This document shows positions 41,901 through 56,024 of a stretch of DNA of 64,000 nt, in pieces; within the stretch, counting starts at the first letter, position 1, and each line of letters opens with the position of its first letter. This stretch comes from Glandiceps talaboti (lineage: Eukaryota > Hemichordata > Enteropneusta > Spengelidae). Position numbers and translations under genes: made by a program. Below the pieces are notes generated by a model. It was not told where the DNA came from. It saw only the letters and a program-made list of their open reading frames with translations, and did not search any database. Where the stretch lies: NCBI RefSeq assembly GCF_964340395.1, contig NC_135563.1, positions 14,517,151 through 14,581,150 on the forward strand. The letters run 5' to 3'.

Positions 41901-44900
41901 AGGGAAACAGACAAATTGAGAAAAGACTAAATGTGATGGATGTGACAGGACTAATAATTGTGAAATTGAAGGGAAAGTAATGACATGATTCTTTGGTTTT
42001 GTAACAGTGTGAACGAAAGAACAAGACAGAAGTCAGTATATTGGTTGTTATGGTGATAGTAGAGAAGTCAGAGTTCGAAGTTGAACATGTGAAAATTAAA
42101 CATGTCGCTATAGTGTTTTCTTATATCAGTAACATAATATAATATGATACTAGGTTTGGGCCTGTATAACAGTATAGGTATAACACTTCACATCGATTGA
42201 ATTCCAATGTTGTTATTTTTGCAGAGGCGTATATGCTTGCATGTCAACTGTTACTGCTAGTGTTTTTTTTGTAGAGATGACTGACAGTACCCGGAAGAAG
42301 TTGAGAATATTTCCTAACTGAAATCATTTTGTATATAGGTTCAACATCATGATGGCATAACAGGCACACATTCTCCTCAAGTGGGACAAATGTACATGGA
42401 CCACCTCAAGGATGGACAGAACAGCACCCTCAATGCCATGACAGGAATGATGTCTGACATGGTTGCCAGTAGGAACAACTTGCAGTTTGTTGAATTGAAT
42501 TCTGATAGAGGAAATGGTAAATGTTTTAAATTGATATTTGGTCCATATATAGTCCATTCTATTTTAAATCGTTACACCTCTGTGTACTGGGAAATTATGT
42601 GATCTCTATAGCTGTCCCTCATTCATAGGTGGACTGTGATTTGATTAATTTTTCACAGAAAGCATTAGGCTTTCTTTTCACATATTTAAGGAGATCTCTC
42701 CTGAAAAGTCATGGCAGAGAATGTTTTCACTCCAATGGCATTTTAACAGAAAAGACTAGTCAGCAAGGATAATGAAAATAAATGAAGTGTGCGCTCTAAC
42801 CCAATTTAATAATGACTTGCTGACACACTGCCATTTCTTAATATGACAAAGTGGAGGGTCTATGGACAAAGTAACAGTTGTTGTTCACTTATCCCACACT
42901 ATGTGGTGATTCACAGCAAACACACTTTTTATCATTTTGAGTCACTGCAAAATGATTTTCCTTTCCATAGAAGACACATTAGTGCCTGCCTTTTTTGTCG
43001 TATGATTATGAACAAAAAATAGTTCATTGTATGATAATACATTCTTATGAGATGTATTTTCAGTTAGCTGAATTTAAGTAAATTTGCTAATTTAGGAACT
43101 CAGTGTGCTAAAACTAGTTTCTAAGAACTCAATGTGCTAAACCCAATTTCGAGGAACTCAATGTGCTAAACCCAATTTCGAGGAACTCAATGTGCTAAAC
43201 CCAATTTCGAGGAACTCAATGTGCTGGTTTCTAGGAACTCAATGTGCTAAACCCAATTTCTAGAAACTCAGTGTGCTGGTTTCTAGGAACTCAATGTGCT
43301 AAACCTAGTTTCAGGAACTCAATATACTGAACCCAATTTTGAGGAACTCAATGTGTCGCCCTAAACCCAATTTCCAGGAACTCAATGTGCTAAACCTGGT
43401 TTCTAAGACTCAATGTGCTACACCTAGTTTCCAGGAACTCAATTTGTTAAACCAGGTTTCCAGGAACTCAATATGCTAAACCCAATTCTAGGAATTCAAT
43501 GTGCTAAACCCACTTTCCAGGAACTCAATATGCTAAACCCAATTTCCAGGAACTGTATGTAATAAATGTAGTTTCTATTCCATGTAGTACATGTGATTTA
43601 TTGCTAATATTATGTTCCCCTTTCAAAGATCATAGATAATCAATAATCATTGTACTTTCAACTCACAAATCAAATTAATTTTTTTTTTCAGATATGTTAG
43701 CAAAGTCCAACAATACCATTCCTGTTGTTGTGTACAATCCTTTAGGATGGCAAATCAAGAGGTACATTCACGTTAATGTGTCCACACACCTGGTAGCTGT
43801 TAGAGATAGTAGCAGCAAGATAGTACCTGCACAGGTATACATTAATTTACATATTCTAAATAACACACCTTGTCACTGTAAGAGACAGTGATAGATAGAC
43901 ACATTGTCAGTGATATTATGCAGGTCTGTTCTACCCTTTTCAATGTAATATTTCAATGCTTTGGCTCAAGCAGGTACCAGTCAAATAAAAAGAATAACAT
44001 GGCTGCTATTCATGTATTTTTAAAATAATCTTTTAAAACTTGCGTATGTGTTCAATTTCTGTAGGTAAATTCACCATCCTTTGTTGGTGACAAGTATCAT
44101 TTGTACTTCTATGCTGAGCTACCACCAGTTGGTTACAATACCTACTTTATTACCATTGGAAATGATAGTGATGCCAAACAGCATCATTTTGCAACAGAGG
44201 GCAAAGTTCACAAACGACCAATCAAAAATGTCCGGGGAGAAGACTATGAGAGGAGAAAGAATAGAGTTGTTGGCAAGACAACTGTTATCAGTAACCAGTG
44301 TTATGATGTAACATTTGATGATGAGACGAATCTTCTCTACTCCATCACTGATAAGTAAGTACATGTAAAAAAGATAGGAAAAAAGTGTATGAAATTTTTA
44401 GCATAAATCTATCCAAATTGTAGCATAGTATTTCTATATCAGCGTAGTGAGAGAAAGTATTGTTCAAAAGAATCAGTCACATTCTGTTTACAATTAAGTT
44501 AATAATACACTGTCACTTGGCAATACTAACACAAAGACACATACTGGATATTTTACAAAGAGCAAGCCGAAGTGTTGTCAAATTCAAACTAGCCCATAGA
44601 CTTGTCTTGGTGTTACTATCTCAAGAAGCTCTCCACACCAGAGATTTGACTTAGTGTTACTATCTCAAGAAGTTCTCCACACCAGAGATTTGACTTAGTG
44701 TTACTATCTCAAGAAGCTCTCCACACCAGAGATTTGACTTAGTGTTACTATCTCAAGAAGCTCTCCACACCAGAGATTTGACTTAGTGTTACTATCTCAA
44801 GAAGCTCTCCACACCAGAGATTTGACTTAGTGTTACTATCTCAAGAAGCTCTCCACACCAGAGATTTGACTTAGTGTTACTATCTCAAGAAGCTCTCCAC

Positions 44901-45615
44901 ACCAGAGATTTGACTTAGTGTTACTATCTCAAGAAGCTCTCCACACCAGAGATTTGACTTAGTGTTACTATCCCAAGAAACTCTCTATCTATGCCTGGCC
45001 CAAGCATATGCATTTGGAAACACACATCAGACTGTGATTATATCATAGATTTACATATAAGATCCACTTAGATTTAGAGCTCTTGGAGGTTATTTCAAAT
45101 CTTGTTGGGAATTATAAATCTAACACATTTGTCATTGTTCATAACAACACATGTCTATGTTATTGATTCTTTGATGCTCAAAACATATGTCAGAATACTC
45201 AAACTTGCCATTTTACTTCACTTCTTTAAACAATCTTTTTCCTCAAAATAATACAACTTACAAGGGGTAGATTTCATTTTAAGAAATGAAGACTGTGTCT
45301 TTTTTCTTTCTTCCTCAAAGAACATCAAACAAGACAGTGAAAGTAGACAGTTTGTTCAAAGAATATAATGCCCGTTATGATGTTACCCAAGGTGTGTCGT
45401 CCACCACTTACACCTTTAGACCAATGGGATCTGCCCAAAATATTGGCAGTGACAGGGTGGAATTACACCTGGTAAAGGGTCACTATGTAAAAGAAGCAAG
45501 GCAGAATTTTTACAGGTTTGTTTTATTTTGAATTATTTTTCTTTTTCTATGTAATAGGAATTTCCATAACAATTGCAATGCACTCTTCATCTTCTAGGAT
45601 TTCCTTTGATTTAAT

Positions 45616-45689
<74 letters not shown>

Positions 45690-45852
45690 TGTGTGTGTCT
45701 GTGTGTGTCTGTCTGTGTGTGTGTGTGTCTGTCTGTCTGTCTGTCTCTGTCTGCATGTGTGTGTATGTATGTATGTATGTATGTATGTATGTATGTATGT
45801 ATGTATGTATGTATGTATGCATGCATTGTGTGTCTGTAACTGACTGCTTTTG

Positions 45853-45899
<47 letters not shown>

Positions 45900-48800
45900 G
45901 TCTATCTGTGTGTATGTGTGTCTGTCTGAGATATGTCTGTGTGTCTGTCTGTTGTATGTTTGTCTGTCAGTGTGTGCCATCATTATCTCAAGAACTGTTG
46001 ATTCAAATGAAATGAAATGAAATGAAATATCTTACTGATGGACATACAAGTTAAGTTTCACATTTGATGTCAAATGGATAATGCAAATTGTCCAATCTTG
46101 TGCAAGTACTTACACTCTGATATCTAAATGGAAAGATCCTTCTAAATATCATAAATACATCTATGGCTAATGCTTTCACTTTTGTTTTGTGTCTAGTTTC
46201 ATAGAACCAAACACTAGTAGGTATTCTGTTGTATTTCGGCTGTATGATGTACCCCCTCAGCGCCATGATACAAATGCCTTCCTGTGTGGACATATAGAAT
46301 TACAGTACAGAATAGGACCATTGTTTGTCAACAAAGAACTTATAACAAGGTAGGATATTTAAGAAAATGGTCTTTGTCATCTCAAATAGATGTATAAATA
46401 TGTTGTATCAGGTTTATGATCAGCGCCCTCTAGGCAAAAATGGTAATTTTCCTTTGTTTAAGAATGTGAATTTTCATTTTGGACGGATGTTGATAGTGGC
46501 ATATTACAGTTATTATGATCAGCGCCACAAGGCGAAACATTCATTATATATATTCTTCTGTTTTTCTCAAGAATCCATTGTAAGTATTAAGTTTCAACCA
46601 GAATTTTAGATTCAAAAGTTTTAGTGAGATATCAAATTATGTGAAATACTTTCTGGGAAACAATTTAGTTAGAGACAACTTTGAATGTCATGTTTGATTT
46701 TAAAGTATCTTATTTGTAAGATATATGATTTGAGTTGATTGCTGATGATAATTTTCAAATATCTTTGTTTATGATAACTTAATTTTAGTAATACTCTTGT
46801 GCTATTGAATATGAATATGAAAGTTTAACATTTGTAATGTATTGAAGATGTCTTTATTTTTAGATTTACAACAAATCTGTCCACAGACAAAATCTTGTAC
46901 AGTGATGAAAACGGTTATCAAACATTGAAAAGAACCTACAGAACTGATGCTACTGAATCAATAGCACAGGTATGGCTTTTCTAAAGTCTAGTTGCTAGTC
47001 TCTCGGGCAATTTTGCTAACTTTAAAAGTGACTTGGGCAATTCTGCTAACTTTAAAAGTGACTTGGGCAAGTCTGCTAACTTTAAAAGTGACTTTGGCAA
47101 TGCTGTTAACTTTAAAGGTTACTTGGGCAAGTGTGTTAACTTTAAAACTGAGTTGGGCAATTCTGTCTTCACGGTGCGTCTTGGATGGTGCCGTAAAAGA
47201 GGATGTGATTTACGATGAAGCAAAGGGGTGATAGTTTAATTAAGCCACTCACATTTAGCAGTTACAGTTTATCCGTGCTAAATAACATTTCAGTGTACAT
47301 TTGTTATGACCACATTCAAATCTTTCAACATAGTAATTTTAGACACTAATTGATGGCATATTAGTGTTTGGGGTCTGTGTCTTTGAATGCTGGAGACTTG
47401 TTTAGTTTATGTTCATTGGTCATCCTGTAAATGAAAAGCAGAAATATTAAATTCAGACTACTACTGATGATGAAAATGTACTAGTGTTATGAAGAGAAGC
47501 ATAGATGTTGGGGATCATATGTCTCTTGAAGAAGCAAAGAGCCCAAAGTAATCTTGCTGTTGGTTGCAAAATATTTGTTGTGTGATAATACTTTGAACGA
47601 ATGGGGAAATGGATTATTATACAACCCATAACACCAAAGTAAAGAGTTTTCTGTATATACCACAATCGTTTATTGGAACCAAATCAAGTGTAAAAGTATA
47701 CTGTTTCATTTGCTAATACAACCCATAACACCAAACAAAGTAAAGCGTTTTCTGTATGGACCACAATCGTTTATAGCAGCCATATCAAGTGTAAAAGTAT
47801 ACTGTTTCATTTGCTGATACAACCCATAACACCAAAGTGAACCATTTTCTGTATGTACCACAATCGTTTATAGCATCCATATCATGTGTAAAAGTATACT
47901 ATTGCAGTTACTAATTGACCACATTAGAAAGGCCACATGCTAGGCATGTAAATAAACAAATTGAAACAGTATACTTTTACACTTGATATGAATCCTATAA
48001 ACAAGTGTAGTAGCACATAGGGAAAGTGTTTTACTTCAGTGTTACTCATTGTATTTGTAATCTTTCCCTTTACCTATACCAGTTCACCTGAAAGAACTCT
48101 GAATCCTCGATCTCAAGTTCTTACGTCAGTAGCTTTATGTTGCAGCCTATAAAAAGTTATCCAACCACACAAAATGCTTGCGGATTTTCTCCAACATCCA
48201 GCGTGGATACATTTTGTATGCATGATATTTCAATGATTTATTCTATGATTTGTACATTCTTTATGTGTTAGAATTACTATCCCATGGTAAGCACAGCATA
48301 CATACAGGATGATAAAGAAGATATGAGGCTAACGCTATTGTCCGACAGTAGCCATGGTGTCAGTAGCCTAGGAAACGGAATGATAGAAGTAAGCATGTTG
48401 CTCATCTGTTCCATGACTTCGATGTACATATCATCAAATGGTACATAGTATTTCTGCCTAGCATACAAATACCGTTGTCCGTCATAGTTACAACACATAA
48501 ATCCCAATCTTTGTTCACTAAAAAGTATGATGGTTGTCATGTCAGTTGAAAAAAAACACAGAAAATGCATTTAGGATAGTTGGATATTGGACTCAGATCA
48601 GATACAGATTGGCTTCAAATTCAAAATGACAGTTCTTTGCAATATCCGATGAAATTAGCTTATGTGTTTGAAATCTAAATCTGTTATTACTCTATATAGC
48701 TTGTGTTATTTCAACATTTCCTGGGTTGTATTTTCGATACCTTGATTTGAAATCTCATAATTCTAATAGATTTTAGGCCATTATCAATTTTGATCGATTT

Positions 48801-49523
48801 CACTTTATTCAAAGGTGATGTTGCATCGCAGACTGATCAACAATGAAGCCATGACCTTCAACTTTAATCTTACTGTAAATGACACCTCTGTTGTCACGCC
48901 AACATTTGGACTGTTGCTAAGAGACAAGGCTAAGTCGTCTTACCTGCAGCATAAAGTCAGTGCTATGATGGAAAATCCTCCTGTTGTACTAGCTGTCAAT
49001 CAAAGTGGCAGCCATGAATTGTCTAAATGGCGTCATAGGAAATATGGTAAGATTTTATCAGGGTCAAAGGGCATCTGACAGATACAGTGAAGATGTTATC
49101 AATATCAGTTTGACGCTGAAAATGACAGCTATTGTACAATTTTGCCATTATGGAGCTTGCTTTTTCCTGATCTGAGATTAGGTTGGAATGTCTTGATGAG
49201 ACTGGATATTTTCTCATAGAGGAAGAGAAACTTACTGAGAGCGAGGGAAAAACAAGTAGAAAGATAACTGAAAAGAATGAATGGACTTTGTTACTATTTA
49301 TAAATTAATTTTAGGATCATAAGGAGGTTCTCAAGCCCATAACACACTTCGATCATCCATCCTACCTACCTACATACATGTACACACCCACACACCCACA
49401 CATATACATACCAGTATGTACATCTGTACATACATACATACATACATACATACATACATACATACATACATACATACATACATACATACATACATACATA
49501 CATACATACATACATACATACAT

Positions 49524-49560
<37 letters not shown>

Positions 49561-52500
49561 TACATACATACATACATACATACATACATACATACTTACA
49601 CACACATACACACATTATAGCAAACAGTGATAAGAGAAACAAAAAGAAAACACAAAAAACCAAGGCAATTTATGTACATAGCAATTTTCTATACATTGCA
49701 AATGAATTTGATTTTTAAAATGAGCAGGACAAAGGATAGCTAAAATGATCACATTACAACTATTCTTAACTCTTTCAAAGATAGGGTGTGATTTTATTAA
49801 GCTTGTGTCTGTGGTCTTCAAATGATAGAGGGGTGTGTTAACAGACTTTTTAAAAGAAAAGGAAACTTTAATTTGATTAAATGATATAATATTAATTATG
49901 ATACCAAATCAACTGAACTGATGGAATGATGAACCAAGTTGACGGTAGACAGAAATTCTTGAAAAATGGGAAAAAAAAATTGAAAATTAAAGAAATATGT
50001 GAGACATATTCCATTATAAATAGATACAGTTACTGTCACAGTGGTAGTTTTGTATCTGGACAGGTATATGAACTAAGTACATTGTACTAACAAGCAAGGA
50101 AATTGTTATACTGGTGGGGTATATCATTACATGTAGAATCCACAAATTGGTGGTCCAGGACAAGAAGGCATATAGTTGCACTGGATGATTGCTAGATTCA
50201 GGCCTTTATTCTACTTTGAGTTATTCATTAAGTCTAAGGTTTCATGTACGCCTGTCATCTTAAGACTTAACAAGAATACATCATGCAAAGCTTGGCTAAT
50301 TCACTGATGAAATGTCAGATAGTCAGACTGATAAATCGTCTAAAGAAGATCAGTGTCTCTCACTACAATATGATCTGATTTTTATTAGCTGCCACTGTTT
50401 TGAGCCAACTCTATATATAGCTCATTTTGACTACATACCCATACTTCAAGGGTTTTAGTTACTGTCTTTTTTCCGCCGTGCGTCATATCAGAGTCTTAAT
50501 TCATTGATGTAATTGCACCTCGGAGCACGGTGTGGTGGGAGAGATTATCCCTATTAGTGCCTACAACCTGTCTCTCTCTTTGAAAACTGGAACATTTGTA
50601 GACGCATGATTGCATTTAACTGCTGCATGAGCTACATACATGGCTTCAAATCTGTTGACAGATAGATATGATATGATGTAACAAGATCTAGGTTTGATAT
50701 GATGTAGCGATATCTAGTTTTTTCTGTACATTATGTGTTAGTCTGAGTCTTCTCCTTGCCATGCAAGATCAGTATACAATGAGTCTCATATTCTAGGTCA
50801 CTAAACTACTTAGAATTTCAAATATTTTTTTTGTTTAGCACAGAAAATAACAAGTGATTGACTAATGTGCCACTACTCATTGAGTGTACACTCTCATGTG
50901 AAGCAGCAATATTTGCATATTATATGGCTTCTATGTAAATCAGCAATATTTGCATATTTTATGGATTTTATGTTAAGCAGCAATATTTACATATTTTATG
51001 GCTTTTATGTAAATCAGCAATATTTACATATTTTATAGCTTTTATGTAAATCAGCAATATTTGCATATTTTATGGCTTTTATGTTAAGCAGCAATATTTA
51101 CATATTTTATGGATTTTATGTAAATCAGCAATATTTGCATATTTTATGGCTTTTATGCACCAGTTGTATTCCATACATTGCACAGACATCTGATGCCAGG
51201 AATTTGATTTTGTTTCTTCTATAATTTTTCTAGGCCATTTTATCTTTGAATACTTCTCTAAAATATTTCCAACATATTACTGGAGGAACCATTATCGCAC
51301 CTTTTATTCCGGTGTCTTAGAAGATCTTCCTGCCAATCTTCATTTGCTGACACTGAAAACACCAGGGTGGACATTCAGTGCTGACCATCAACAGCATCTC
51401 AAAAATATTCAGAAGAGAGGTCTGTATTTCTTGCATAATTAAAACTGAACTAGCTGTAACTTGAGTATTCCTTTTTTGATCAGACAACCAACTACATATG
51501 TACTGAAATTGTTAAAATACTACTAAGTTGATATTGAAATTGTGATTCAATGGAGGCATTGATTTTTAAGTGCAGACCCCAAAATCAATTTGATTGTATA
51601 TATGGCACCGTACTATGTGTACTGCTACACAAATATGCTTTACCAACAAGTGCTTCAATACTGTACAGAGTGTATGATACAGCTGTGGACATTCAAGTGG
51701 GTGAATCCCCTTGTGTAACTAGTTGGACTAAATTGACTGTCTAAGGTAGATTTCAAATGAGAAGTGGTATTCTTATCATAAATATACTAAGGATGTTCAC
51801 TCGACACCCAACTTGGTCACTATGGTTACACTGTAATCAAATCTATGTCAACTAGCTTTGACTGTTTGAGAGTTGAAGACTTTCATATTAGATATACACA
51901 ATTTAATACTTTATTCCTGATCCCATGAACATCAGACTCACTTTTAGTACACTTGCCTTGTTGAATAGGTAAGATTTTATACCAACTTGCTTGAACCATG
52001 TAGTATTATTAGCTATGACTTTGATTCGTCCTTATCCCACTATTATGATGTACTTTCAATGAGTCCACAGCTGTATTACAATTGAAGCCATCATATCTTA
52101 CAATACAGTTTCAACAAATGGTCCAGTTTCAGCTAGTGCAGGTTTAATTAACATCACAGCTCCAGTATGAAGTTTTAGTAAAAGTGAAGTCTGTAACATC
52201 TCTACTATAATTCCCATGCCAATAATAATTGTTATAGCAGTCATGAATGGTACACCTTATCTCTGTAAACAAAGCTTTAGGCACAGCTATAGATAATGAT
52301 AAAATAATATTATTTTAATAGGTGATGTCCAGGTGAGATTGATTGACAATTAACCTTAGTTGGGAAGTATTTTAGAAATCAAAACCACTTCTCCATCAAG
52401 TCACTATTTCATGGTGACTAGTATTCATGCTTACCTTTTCAGATAAGAAATTCAAATCAATTGAACCCAATTTTAAGCGAGTATTGCTACGACTACATCA

Positions 52501-55500
52501 CATGTTTGCTGAAGGAGAACATCCCCACCTTTCAAATCCAGCTACAGTTGATTTACAGGTAATATCTCATCATATCCTTTATTGCAGTTAAGTAGTAACC
52601 ACTCATCTGAAATTACTGTCAATAACTTTTTTTCTACGTCAGTTTCCATAAAATCCAAACCATTTGTCACTTCTGATACAAACTTTGATCCATTTTGCAC
52701 GTGATTTATATCTGAACATGTGGTTTCAATCTTAAGATAAATTTCAATCATTTTTTCTGTGTTCACGAAGATATTCAATCCACCTCTGGTAGAACACTGT
52801 GTCATTGTAATAGCATCAGCCTGTAGAGAAACAGATCTAAAGTAAATTGCCATGGAAACAAATGAAAAAAGACATTCTTCTAACTATTTCCCATAATTGA
52901 ATGTTTAAATTCTAAAATGATAAACGTTGCACCTTAAATTTGTCACTCCCGATTTTTTATGTCAACACAGTAACCGTTATAATAACATCAATCTATCCAT
53001 AGGAATTACTTTCCCCACTGGGTAATGTTGTGAACGTAGAAGAAAGAAGTCTAACAGCAATCTGGTCAACAAAAGATCTGCACAGATGGACTTGGAATAC
53101 ACAAGGTAGATTTAAAAAGGCATATTATACAACTGTGCTGTGTGTGAAATTAAGGTCGATCATTCGGTCCGAGACTGATTTTCCATTGGACCGACAGTTT
53201 TGCCAAGTTGTCGGTCCTTATGACAAATAGAAAATTACAAGCAACAAATCAAATTTTAACCCTCAAGATGACTTTTCATGCAAAAGACTCCCTAAGCCAA
53301 GGACTTTTTCCACTACAGAGTAGGATCTTACCTACTCTACAATTATCAATTTTAACTTGAAAGGAATAATAAAAAATACAATTTTAACTTGAAAGGAATA
53401 ATAAAAAATACAACCAATCCTAGTTTTTTCTTATTCATCCATTACATATATATTGTTAAATGAATATTAATTTACCCAGATACGAGGTGAAGAAGTGAAA
53501 ATTGGGTTTATGCAAAGGAGTAAACTTCTCTGCATATATGCAGATGTGGCCTGGAAACCTGGAAGAGACTGTTGGCATTGTAAGAGTTAAACAGAGCTAA
53601 TCTTAAATTTTACCAAAACCCATTTGTGATCAATTAATGAATCCTGCTGAAAGACAAGAAGGTAATCAGGCAACGATCAAGTTTAATACTGATAAATTAA
53701 GTCCGTAGTCATGTCAAACTAAAATTATCGCCTCTTATGTTCATTACATGATAAATTTTATTAGGCAAAATATAAAAAAATTGTGTTTCTGGTAAGCCGA
53801 CGACTCTAGTAAAAACTGCTGACCCTAAAATTTTTTTAAAAACATTTAAAACAAAAAGTTAAGAAATTCTTTGTCTTATTGACCAACATTTTGTTTAATA
53901 TTTGGGCAATATTTTTCAAAATAAAAACAATTAAAAGGGTAAAGATAAAATACTGTAAAATAATATCCTAACCTATCTACCCTATATTCTGAGGCCATGT
54001 TAATATTGGAAATACACAATTATTTTTTCCCCGCCAAATGTAACAAAAATCATAATTGAATTTTTTCCAACCAATTTTGTCACATCTTTGCACCAAAGCA
54101 ATAGATGCACAAAATAGACTATCAAACATATATGATAAATATAGTATTAGATATCAAAACTGTAATTTTATAATTTCAATATGAAAATCCTTGTCTTGAA
54201 ATGCCCTCAAGGAAAACACCTTTATCAAAATGTGACTTATACAGAATGTAACACCCTAGAGAATATATATTGTAAATTATTAGTGTTTTCACAGTATTAG
54301 AGAGATTGAAATTTTACATTCGTTTTCAATTTACTGTTCCAAAGCAAATGCATTTTACTGTCCTGTTAATTCTTGGAACCATGATCAATGTATTTCCTAT
54401 TAGATGAAATATTCTTTGATATAATATTTAGGCATAGCCAAATATTGGTGTTGATATCAGGATTGTAGTATTGGGTTTTTGTGCTTACTTCAAGGGCATA
54501 ATTAGTTTAGACAAATTGAAATGTCACATTTGTTTTCAATTGACCGTTCCAAAGTAAGTACATTTTACTGCCCTGTTGATTGTTGTAACTGTGAAAAATA
54601 TATTCCCCAGTATATGAGTAACTCTTTGACATAATATTCAGTCGTAGCCAAAATTTATTGTTGATGTCAAAATGGTAGGGGAATATGCACTTAGTTCACC
54701 AGGTATTGAGTTTTTGTGCTCACTTCAAGGCAAAGATTAATTAACATATATTATTCGGCATTTATGACTAGTGTTTCAATCATCTCATGACCCTTTGAAA
54801 TGCTGAATATTTATGAATACAAGAATTGGAAAAAATTGTGATGTTCCATACCATGCCACTTTCAATGATAAAACATAACACAAGTGAACAGCAGGTGATA
54901 CAATGACATCTGTACCCAGCATATTACATTAGCAATGTTTTTGTTGCCAATGGACAGAATGAAAAATCTAATTTGATTTTCAATTATCTATGATAATGAG
55001 ACATTTATTGTGCAATTGTCAATCTATTGGGATGAGTGTTATATCGTTATTAATGTGTAATTGTCATGTAACGCCAATTAAGATGTTTTATAATTCTGAT
55101 GTTCTATGTTAAGTCAGTATTTAGTTGAATGTATTGTGGTAATACATTGTGTGTAATATTATTTTGTGATTAGATCGACCCTAAACAATGTAGCCTCTAA
55201 GCAAGTGTTGTGACACACCAAAATGTAGTGTTTTCCTCCAATCCCTTACTATGTGAAGTTTCATATAAGGCCAAAAAAAAATTCTGGTTCTGGTCAGGGT
55301 AAACGTTCTAAAGTGGTGCGACGACGCAGTATTTTTTTTTTCCTATTTTTTTTTTTTTTTTTGCAAATTAGTAAATACACATTTTTTGACACTTTACATA
55401 CTCTGTTCTATCATATTTATCTCTTGAAAAACTTCCTTTTTCTTCGAAGCAGTTTAGGCTTTGTATTTAAGCAGTCTTGGCATGTAGGGTAGATTTCAGC

Positions 55501-55945
55501 TGCTTGTTCTCCTGATATCAGGAATAAATAAGGAACAGGAAAGCAAAAATTATCGAAAAAAAAAGGATCGACGCGAAGGTATTCAGGACACACGCGCGCT
55601 GACCAGAACCAGATATATATATTTTTTTGGCCTAAACCACCATTATCACTGTGTAATTACATGTTACACACATCTTCAAATGGAAATTCATCTGTGTTGG
55701 TAAACCATAGTATTCAATTTGAACTTTTGTTCCAAATACAACTTGTTACATACATTTTCAACACTATGCAGCAGAATCAAAGGGAATAAAATAACAACAT
55801 GTTTAATTATAATGATGTTGCATAGACTGTACTTTTGACACAACTATGATCTTGGTTGTATACACTTTGATTTTCACTGGAAAAATAATGAATGTGCAGA
55901 CAGAAATACAACTTGTACAACTCGTACAATTTTATTTTCCTCTGC

Positions 55946-56024
<79 letters not shown>

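Noticed and set aside
43094-43554. Regular arrays of 29-44 bp units considered as CRISPR-like
   Set aside because: No unique spacers between units, eukaryotic intron setting, no cas genes; they are minisatellites.
45518-46015. Long cysteine/valine and threonine/histidine-rich frames over microsatellites (also at 23813-24403, 31055-31285, 49362-49718, 60810-61258)
   Set aside because: Repeats of 2 or 4 bp stay open in several frames; these are not genes.
48277-48570. Minus-strand frame of 97 codons across exon 15 and intron 15
   Set aside because: Partly antisense to a firmly placed exon; no usable donor and no recognised family.
52557-52820. Minus-strand open cassette of 88 codons in mannosidase intron 18 with a good acceptor and a weak donor, possibly a nested-gene exon
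   Set aside because: Frames of this length occur by chance elsewhere in the window, no partner exon with matching phase and no recognisable domain was found, and it overlaps exon 18 by two bases.
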